Assembly: GCF_010015445.1 (NCBI RefSeq)
Contig: NC_053121.1
Location: 28,562,434 to 28,626,433 of the forward strand
Reading direction: 5' to 3'
Length of the DNA: 64,000 nt
Origin: Perca fluviatilis
Lineage: Eukaryota; Chordata; Actinopteri; Perciformes; Percidae
Below the pieces are notes generated by a model. That model saw only the letters and a list, made by a program, of their open reading frames with translations, searched no databases and had not been told where the DNA came from. Made by a program: the position numbers and the translations under genes. Of this stretch, positions 56,041-64,000 are shown piece by piece. The first letter of the stretch is position 1. Every line of letters starts with the position of its first letter.

Positions 56041-56659
56041 TAATCCCTCTCAAATATCACTTGTTACCCACTAGAAGTGTGTGGCGGTGTCTGTATCTGC
56101 ATAGACCCTGCCCTTTTCCTGCTTTGTCTTATTTTTCTGTGTTTCGGACATTTCTGGGCGTCGAATTCTATAAAAACGTAGCTACCAGGTGCCAGATCGT
56201 AAGCACTCATCCAAGAGTAAGCTACGAAAATGGCGAGGTGAAATGCTAAGCGGATAAAGCTTGTTTCAAAACAAGAGTGAATCTGGGGTTGGCTTTCACC
56301 TGCTGACGAGCACTGTAACCCTCGTTGAATGTTGTGTTTACAGACGGCAACCAACTAATTCTACTCATTCTGCCTTTAAATATTTAAGCTTAGTCGATAT
56401 TCATAAAGGAAGATGTGACACTAACCATTGAATTTAAGTCTGATAGTGGTTGCCACTAACACCTCTGCTCTTGAGGTTTTAGCAGACTAGGCTTGGGCCA
56501 TCACTTATATTTCAAATCATCCAATCCAATCGTGGTTACTCGAGAAAGCCGATATGTGATCTGATCGCCAGTCTGACAGGCTGGCTACATTGAACACGTA
56601 ATTGGATATAACATATGCATATGCGGACCGGCTTCCACTTTAATCAATTAAAATTGCAG

Positions 56660-57170
56660 ACTGATCTCATGAAGTGCTGTATGTATGACACACCAATTCG
56701 TAAGCCATTATTGGCGTGTTACCAAGACGCATACTCTCTTTTTAGCGTGTTTATCAACGCCATTTGGCTTCCATTGACTTCTATTACCTTGCGATTGCGT
56801 GTGAATTGACGCCGTAGTGAGTAGTATGAAAGGCTGAAAATCAGCCTAGGGAGATTGGGGGGTGGAGGATGGGTAAAACACAGGAATTTCACCCAGAAGA
56901 GCGGGGGTCGTGTCCCACGTGTGACGTTTCCTTTCCATGTTTTTTCTTTTCCTAAACCCAACCCGCGTGTGATGTTTCGTAAACCCAACTGTAGCCTCGC
57001 GATAACATGCCGTGTGGCTTTAGAAAGTGGCATGTATGTTTTCTCTGTGACGTTGCAGACTGCCGTCCTCTGTATACAGCGTAGACATACACACGGATAG
57101 CTCGAAATGCGTACAGATAACACGCTACTTGGAAAAGTGGCGTGTATGTTTACACGAAGTCATGATGTCA
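56660..57170. mobile_element. Element related to the foldback transposon at the left edge
   Basis: Shares the core phrases GTGTCCCACGTGTGACG, CCTTTCC and CCTAAACCCAAC with 246-360, and a right arm with CGTGTATGTTTACACGAAGT. The termini are not sharply definable. Confidence 0.5.
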
Positions 57171-58289
57171 TGTTGAAAATGGCTACACCGGCTTGGCTGT
57201 CCTGCCGCTTGCTTGGCTGACATCCTGACGTGCAGCGGTAAGCGTATTGCTAGAGCAGAGCAGACGCTCGCAAAACAATGTCTGATTATTTAAATGAAAT
57301 GAGCTGGTTTGACCATGGAGATGCAAGAAATATGCACTAGTCCAGAACACAGGACCTTCTTCCAGTATTTACTTTCTTGCTTCCGCTCCAGACACATCTG
57401 ACCAATAAGCGGAGTGAACGTTCTTGCGTGGTTTATAATGACGCATTTTGGTACGCTTGAATTCTTCCAGGTGTGAAACCAAACCAAACCAAGGGGAAAT
57501 CGCTCCAAGTTTACAAACTCATCAACTGATTCGGACCCAAAGCAAACAAACTGTAAGTGTAAAAACGCCCCTGCCGATGCTTAAAGTCCCAGCAGCCTTG
57601 TAAACATTTCTCTTCCCTTTTGCATAGTGCCCTTTGGAGGTCCCCATGCTGGCTGAATAAATTGTGCCCTCTGCCAGTTTTCTTTCTTTTGTCTTTTACT
57701 GCATCTGGTTCCCATCATGCTTCCTGAGGTTTAGATTAAACCATCTTGAGTTTCCAGCTGCTGGAGAGCCTGTTCCAGTGGCTGTAACTTTGAATGGATG
57801 AACCAGAGAGGGAGAGAGGAAGTGACAAAGAGAAAAGAGAGTGTGGATGGAGAGATTTGGGGGTATATAGGGAACAATAGAGAGATAGATAAAGAGATGA
57901 AGCAGAGGTCTTTCCATGTCGCATGTCAGAAGTCAGCTACAGTCTGTTCAAGTTCAGGTCTCACGTGATTGGCAGCATCCAGCTAACAACCATTTCTGTT
58001 TCTTCAATAGACAAAGACATCTGAACTTTTAACTGTTAAATAGATTCTTGAATATTTATACTGTATCTTATTTCTACAGAAAAACCTACCTACATAGATT
58101 GGATGAAAACCTGAGTTCTTGTTTGCTCAGTCCTACTATTGATTCATGCTGAGATCTTTAAATCATTTGACAGAATCATTACAGTGCTGGAGACGTTGGT
58201 CTTCTGGATAATCCATAGCACAAACAAAAGCAGTGTTTCTGCTAATAATTCAATTCCATATCTTGTTAGTTAATAATCAATATTATTCA

Positions 58290-59076
58290 TCAGTGTTGTG
58301 ACCAGGTCATGTTTGCTCAAGTCCCAAGTATGTCTCAAGTCATTTGGTCCAAGTCTTAAGCAAGTCTCAAATTAATTTTTGGGAGTCAAGTCAAGTCGAG
58401 TCCTTAGTTAAGGCAATGTGAACCAGTCAATTCAGTTCTGATATTTGCATATCAGGCTAACATTAGTTAGCTAACGTTAGTTGTGAGTGAACAGATTGTA
58501 TCAGGCTAATGTTAGATAACATCAGACCTCATGGTAGGCACTTACCGATCAGAATGAGTCTTTGAATGACGAACAAAGTTTGAGGTTGTAGTTGGCTGTC
58601 TGAAATTTTTGATGAGCAGGTCATGCATTCAGCAGTTTGCTTTTTCCTTGCGTGAAATTTTTCAATCCAAAAGTGATTACTCGTGGCACAGGTGGTCTGG
58701 TCCGACTAATGAGGTTTTATCAGGGGTCCTTGATGTTATGTGTTGCCATAGCAAGGACTTTGACTCCATAAATGTCCAATCATTACAATCACATACAGGG
58801 GAGCTTTTTGAGTCATCAAATTATGATTTACAGTTTGCGCTGCTTATGCTACATAGCGTACTTGATAGAGAGAAACGTGACAGCATAAAATTATATTATT
58901 TTATAGGCTATATAACAGTAACATTCAAACTTATGAATACACGCAAGTCATCATGCCTCAAGTCAAATCTCGAGTCATTAACTTACAAGTCCAAGTCGAA
59001 TCTCAAGTCATTTTTTTAAGTTGCAAGTCATCAAAACTCAAGTCCACTCGAGTCCAAGTCTCAAGTCCACATCTCT
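58290..59076. mobile_element. hAT-like element rich in CAAGTC repeats
   Basis: Both ends consist of CTCAAGTC/CAAGTCC-type direct repeats. Flanks ATTATTCA and ATTATTAA (58282-58289 and 59077-59084) match at 7 of 8 positions. The internal open frame 58609-59019 shows no recognisable domain. Confidence 0.55.
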
Positions 59077-59602
59077 ATTATTAATGTAGTGCTTATTGTA
59101 TGAGCTGATTAAATGACTCCATGTTTGAGAAGTCAATAACTCAGTGTAGGCTGGGAACTGTTGCGACAAGTGTTGACAACCGCTGCACTAATGTGACACA
59201 GGTGCACTGTATATACTGTTATGTCTCGAGGAACACCCAAAAATGAATATAGATTTATTGCATAATATGAATTCAACTCGAAAACGGATGCAACAGCAGA
59301 GACATCGCAGATTCAGTTGTTACAGCTGGTTTGCATGTCTTTCTCCTTAGTATTTCAGCTGTACTAGTGACATCTGTTGGAATCAACTAGTAACTATATT
59401 CACTGTTGATGGATGCAAACTTCAAACTAATTGAGTAAAAAGACCACAGTGTATTGCTTTTACTTGTATAAAAGAGAAACTTATTGTCCTAGATTTTTTA
59501 AGTTTGTCTAACCAGCCGCATTTGAGTAAAATTGTAGTTAGAAATATGCCAACCGTTTTAAGCACTTGTCATGTTAAGAAGAGTGTGAAACAAGACTGTT
59601 GC

Positions 59603-60006
59603 GAGAGATGGTCCAATACCATTTTTTGCTTCCAGATACCGATTCCGATACCAGAACTTGCGTATTGGCCGATACCGAGTACCGATCCGATACCAGTGTG
59701 TCATATATTTTATTATGTTTTAACAACTGTAAACTACTATCCCTGTATGGATGTGATATGATTTCTATCTTTGTTGTCGGTCTGGCTCAGGTTAAACTCT
59801 TTGTGAAACATGAACAAACACAAACAATAAATGCCACAGAACTTTCTTTTATTATCCAGTTTGACAGTCACGGAAAAAGAACATAAATAAACTACTTTAA
59901 TGTAGATTTTCTTTAGGGCTTTATTACGTGGTATCGGATCGGTGAATAAACTCCAGTACTTCCCGATACCACCGTTTTAGGCGGTATCAGTATCGGACCA
60001 TCTCTA
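59603..60006. mobile_element. hAT MITE with perfect 8-bp target duplication
   Basis: ACTGTTGC occurs at 59595-59602 and 60007-60014. Ends GAGAGATGGTCCAATACC and GTATCGGACCATCTCTA are inverted repeats, with GATACCGA-type subterminal repeats. Confidence 0.85.
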
Positions 60007-60906
60007 ACTGTTGCTATGCCCTTTTTATACTTTAGATAATTCTGTGTTTTTAGTTCGTACTGCGTTGACAAAGGTGATAAAATTAAGCATATCAATGTCA
60101 ATATGCATACTAAATTGATTTACACTGTTGTCTATCAATGCAGTCCACAGGACTAACTTTTTTCATTATTGATTAGCCTGCCGATTATTTTCTAGATTAG
60201 TTGAATAATCAGTTGGTCTAAAAAACATCAGAAAATATTGAAAACTGCCAAAAGTGACACCCTCATATGTTTTGTTTTGTCCAACCAACAGTCCAAAGCC
60301 CAAAGTTATTCAATTTACCACAGTATAGGACAAAGGAAAGCAGCAAATTCTCACATTTGAGAAGCTAGAAATATCAGTTTTTCTGCATTTTTGCTCGAAA
60401 AAGGACTTGAACAATAAATAAATGATCTTATTAGTTGCTTCATTACATGTCAACGGCCTATTCAATTAATGGCTTTAAATCAACTATTCACAGCTAAAAA
60501 GTAATTTAACAAATTGTGTTCAGTGGTGCAAAATTCAAAGCACAAAGAATAAAATCTTTTGAGAAACCTCTTTGTCAATTTTCCAAATTTTTAATTGGCA
60601 GTCGGATTGTCCTCATGTCTTGTATCCTTTCCAGTTTCTGGTATACTAACTACCAAAATATACACAGTGTATGCTTTAAATAATTTGCACACAGCTTTCA
60701 AACTCTCATGTTTACCTGCAGCAGCTGCAAAAGTAACTTTGAAAGGACTTGAAAGTGCAGCATTTGGTGATTAATTTTCTTCTTATATGATCAACATCTG
60801 CTGGTTATGCTAACAGGAAGCTGTCAGTGAAGCTGTGTTGTTAGAAACTAAACTATCAAAACAAATTGAGGTTAGAGGTAAGGCACAAACTTCACCTTTC
60901 CACAGT

Positions 60907-63607
60907 TTATTTCCTTTTAAAATAATTCATACAAATGCATACAGTCACAAACATATCTTTGTCAGGTTGTCAGTTTTGACCAAAAATAATGATATTTACT
61001 GTAGAATATAGAATATGTATACTGTATATTGCTACGCCTACTACTTACTACCATAAAGGGGACCAAGGTAGGCAACAGTAGACTGTGTGTTACTACCAGG
61101 GATGGAATTTCAAGGAGCACCTAAAAAGCGAGTCTGTTGTTTTTCACTTATGGCATCCTTCGGTTTGAATGAGGAATGCTTACAATTTATATCAGGGAGT
61201 ATAAGCAAAGAGTTTCTCCCCCACATAACAACAGGCATCTGGTGTGAAAAGATTAAGAGTAAAATTCAAACAATTGCAAGCATTTTGGGGCTGAAATCTG
61301 ACAGTGGTATTTAAATGTCACCTCAGTACCTTCTGTACTAGACAACCCTTCAGATTCTGGCCAGTAAGAGCTCAGAAATACTCGCCAATGGGTCGTGAAA
61401 TTTCCATCCCTGATTGCTACTTTTACTACCTTCCCATGAAGAAGACCAGGTAGGCAACAGTGAACTGTTTTTACTACTCAGCTGCTGGTAGAAGGGGATC
61501 CTAAAAGCACCGTCACTTAGCTGGCCTGCTAACATCAACAACATGTGAACAGGAATAAATATTCCCAATATTTTACTGTTACGTAACATCAGCATCTTGT
61601 TTACATGGTGGGAATGTTACCAGTAAAAGCATAGATAACTGGTTGAGTTTGCTAGCTTCGATTTGTAGATTTGTAGATTTCTAGTTTTTCTAAGCTACTG
61701 TAGTTCTTTTTTTACATAATGTTTAGTTGTGTATTTAGATGGCAGTCTGTAATGATGCCTTGTGGAGCGTACTAGTCACCACCCCTTCTCCCAGTGCTGC
61801 TTTTTTTTTTTTTAGACACAGATACAACCAAGTCACATTGACACAGGCAGGCAGAACACCATACAGTATGTACACATAGACACAGAGGCCACTGAGGGTG
61901 GTTAAACAGTATACTCAGGAAGGACCCATCATGAAATGTTAAAGGGATACTAATCAGTACGTTCTGACATGCTATCATGAAACGCCTATAGTTTGTTGAA
62001 AGTTTATCAAACTGACGAGCCATAGAGTATTTAAAAAAGTCTTAACAGGTCAATTTGGGAGTGGATTACAAAATATGAACATTTGGTTCAGTCCCTACCT
62101 TCAAGAACACAACTGTTCCTCATCACTCAGTAACCATTAACTGTCCTTCACTCAGTAACCATTAACTGTCCTTGACTGGATGTGATATCTGTACAAGTGA
62201 GTTTAACTTCACATAGGAACCAAAAAATGTTGTTTGCAGAAAGCAGAGCAGTTGAATAATTGATATATAGAGTTTGTTGATGCAGTTTTTCACAAGTCTG
62301 ATTTTCAGATCCATAGCATAAAGCAACACACAATGTTGTGCATTATCTGTAAACCTTGGTGTGCTGAACTGTTCATGCTCCATGACTTGGAAAATGAATG
62401 TGTGTTAATAGTGGAAGTACTGGATCTTTAAACATGAAGACGACAAAGATAATACCTTTTTATGAGACTGTTTCTAAAACTGTAAGCTGCTACAAACTCT
62501 CAGTGCATTGCCTTGCCCACAACCTGCTCCCAACCACTCTATTTAGTAAATTAAAATGGTGACTAGGGATGAAGTCGTCCCAGCCAAGCATACCATTACA
62601 CCACCTCCCTACAGCCTTTTTCTCCCGCAACCCCCTCTATTTGGGTCAAACATTTACATGAAGTCCCAAGAGCAAAATCACATGCCCCTTAAACATAACA
62701 AAGAAAAGCAAACATTAGATAAACTTTAACTCTTGTTAAAGTTATTTTTATCTAATGTAGCAGGACACGAAAAGGCAAGCAGGTAGAAAAACAAAAGCAC
62801 TAAGTGGCATAAAAAGTAATAAAAAAAGAAAGAAAATATATACCAACTGCGGAAACTTAATTTCCTGAGATGGTGTGCAAAAAGCTGCCTCTTTTTTTGA
62901 GGGGGTTCTTAATTTGGGGACACATAAAACAAAAATAGATATTGTATTCTCTACCAGTTTGGCTACATAGAGACCCTTTTTTTGTTAAAACTGGAATACA
63001 AATATCAGTATCTTCTTGGCGTAAGTCTAAAAACTGTACACAGACAGGTTACATTCATTTCATAACCTACTACTTTTGCTTGTACATCAAACTAAGGAAA
63101 GGACACAGAAAAAGAGAGAAAGACATTAAACCCGCCCCTCTAACTTTGGACGCACTACAGTCTAAGACAGCAGAATTGGATTCAGTATTTTTTTTCTTCC
63201 CAAATCAACAGATAGTTATTGTAACATTTTTTATTTTTTTAATTTTTTTTTACTTCTGGCAGAAACTTGACCATACTGTAGTTGTTATGTGAAGATCAAC
63301 CTGTGGATCTTTACAGTCTTTATCAGGAATTCTGGTTGGAGCAGAGGACAGCTGTCTTGCTCTTTGATTAGAGCATCTGACAGCTATCCACTCCTCTTCA
63401 TCATCTTATTTATCATCATCATCAACTTCTTCTTTGGAGTGTGAACTGGCTGCTGGGAACCAATTTGCCAGGGGTTGTAAATCGATTGTTATTGGGAACT
63501 CAATCTGTCCGTTGGACACTCTGTGAACCTGTCTGATAACAACTTGTCACTGGGGAACTTATCACTTGGATCCCGGTTGCTGTGTGTGAGTGTGTATGTG
63601 TCTGTGG
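60907..63607 (-). other. Probable ctbp1 3' UTR and flank
   Basis: No coding exon is visible in the 2.7 kb downstream of the ctbp1 stop. The stretch is AT-rich, and an AATAAA hexamer on the minus strand (60911-60906) could end the transcript. A small hAT-like element (61097-61412) sits inside. The end point is a guess. Confidence 0.35.
61097..61412. mobile_element. hAT MITE (CAGGG class)
   Basis: Ends CAGGGATGGAATTTC and GAAATTTCCATCCCTG are inverted repeats. Flanks GTTACTAC and ATTGCTAC match at 6 of 8 positions. It probably lies in or near the ctbp1 3' UTR. Confidence 0.7.
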
Positions 63608-63803
63608 CTACAGTTGGTCATTTGGATGCTGCTCTCTGTCGCCCTCTGGTGGCTTGACTGTATTTTGTCCAGGGGACGCGACATGAGGAGGGTGTGTGAC
63701 AGCGGGCGGAAGGGTGTGTGTGATGGGCACGGCGCTGGGCACAATGCCTTCAACGGGTGGCGGGAGGCCGCCAGCTGGCAAGCTCACCGCTCCTGGGGGA
63801 TAC
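63608..63803 (-). CDS. ctbp1: ctbp1: last coding exon of C-terminal binding protein 1 (partial gene)
   Basis: After acceptor CCTCTTCAG the exon reads YPPGAVSLPAGGLPPPVEGI, VPSAVPITHTLPP, then ASPGQNTVKPPEGDREQ and ends HPNDQL before TAG. This is the unstructured C-terminal tail of CtBP; the dehydrogenase-like domain lies in exons beyond the right edge. Family knowledge: CtBP is an NAD(H)-sensing dimeric corepressor that recruits HDAC and histone-demethylase complexes to PxDLS-bearing repressors. The end SPGQ..VKP...DQL matches CtBP1, whose last residues bind PDZ domains; CtBP2 ends differently (NEQ). The SP of the phosphorylation site is kept. The SUMO-site context differs from mammals: VKPPE instead of VKPE. 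Exon phase (first base completes Arg) fits the family's RYPPG. Location beside spon2 matches human 4p16.3. Confidence 0.93.
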
Positions 63804-64000
63804 CTGAAGAGGGAGAGGGAGACAGAGAGACGCAAAACTGAGTCATCAAAGTACAACTGAAACTAAAATTACAAATATGTGACCTTGTTTTGACCTGCGT
63901 AAACACATTGCAGTAGGCCTCCATTAAAATTAGACAAGCCGATTGATTTTTAACATCTATAGCTAAAAAGCTACACTAACAGAATACTTTGACATAGTAT

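Larger units (their letters stand above)
54963..56375. mobile_element. TTAA-type MITE split by a Harbinger insertion
   Basis: Ends AGGCACAATGAGTAGGATTT and TTCTACTCATTCTGCCT are inverted repeats, with TTAA at 54959-54962 and 56376-56379. Bases 55011-56040 are a separate Harbinger element inserted about 50 bp from the left end, so the original element was about 380 bp. Confidence 0.75.

Overview
The window is a vertebrate nuclear contig, almost certainly from a ray-finned (teleost) fish. It shows short exons with GT/AG introns, long dinucleotide microsatellites, and many small hAT, PIF/Harbinger, TTAA-target and foldback DNA transposons of the kind common in spiny-rayed fishes. Long apparent reading frames are mostly translations of (CA/GT)n arrays. 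The real genes had to be assembled exon by exon.

All four genes found are on the minus strand, head to tail. From right to left, which is the direction of transcription, they are: the last coding exon of ctbp1 (63608-63803; the rest lies beyond the right edge); a complete spon2/mindin (five coding exons, 22280-27733, 338 aa); a complete tmed11, a p24-family cargo receptor (five exons, 13491-19198, 214 aa); and a complete rnf212, a meiotic RING-finger SUMO/ubiquitin-ligase-like protein (eleven coding exons, 5715-12431, 254 aa). From memory, human 4p16.3 has the same order and orientation (RNF212, TMED11P, SPON2, CTBP1), which supports the calls. Splice phases close exactly in each of the three complete genes.

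Layout: 1-5.7 kb is intergenic, with a foldback transposon at the left end and a dense cluster of (CA)n/(GT)n/(GC)n/(TA)n arrays. 5.7-12.4 kb is rnf212. 13.5-19.2 kb is tmed11, whose second intron carries a stack of nested transposons (14.6-17.9 kb). 22.3-29.2 kb is spon2 with a probable non-coding first exon and TATA box. 29.2-60 kb is a roughly 34-kb interval in which I could find no host coding exon; it holds Harbinger, hAT and TTAA-type elements, some with transposase remnants. 60-63.6 kb probably holds the ctbp1 3' UTR and flanking sequence.

The genes are not functionally coupled in any way the sequence shows: a meiotic crossover factor, an early-secretory-pathway receptor, a secreted matrix/pattern-recognition protein and a transcriptional corepressor. 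I see no prokaryotic features, CRISPR array, tRNA/rRNA gene or convincing new multi-gene system. The most interesting points are the nested transposons, a (UG)n tract beside an rnf212 splice donor, an altered SUMO-site context in the CtBP1 tail, and a conserved C-terminal motif in Rnf212.
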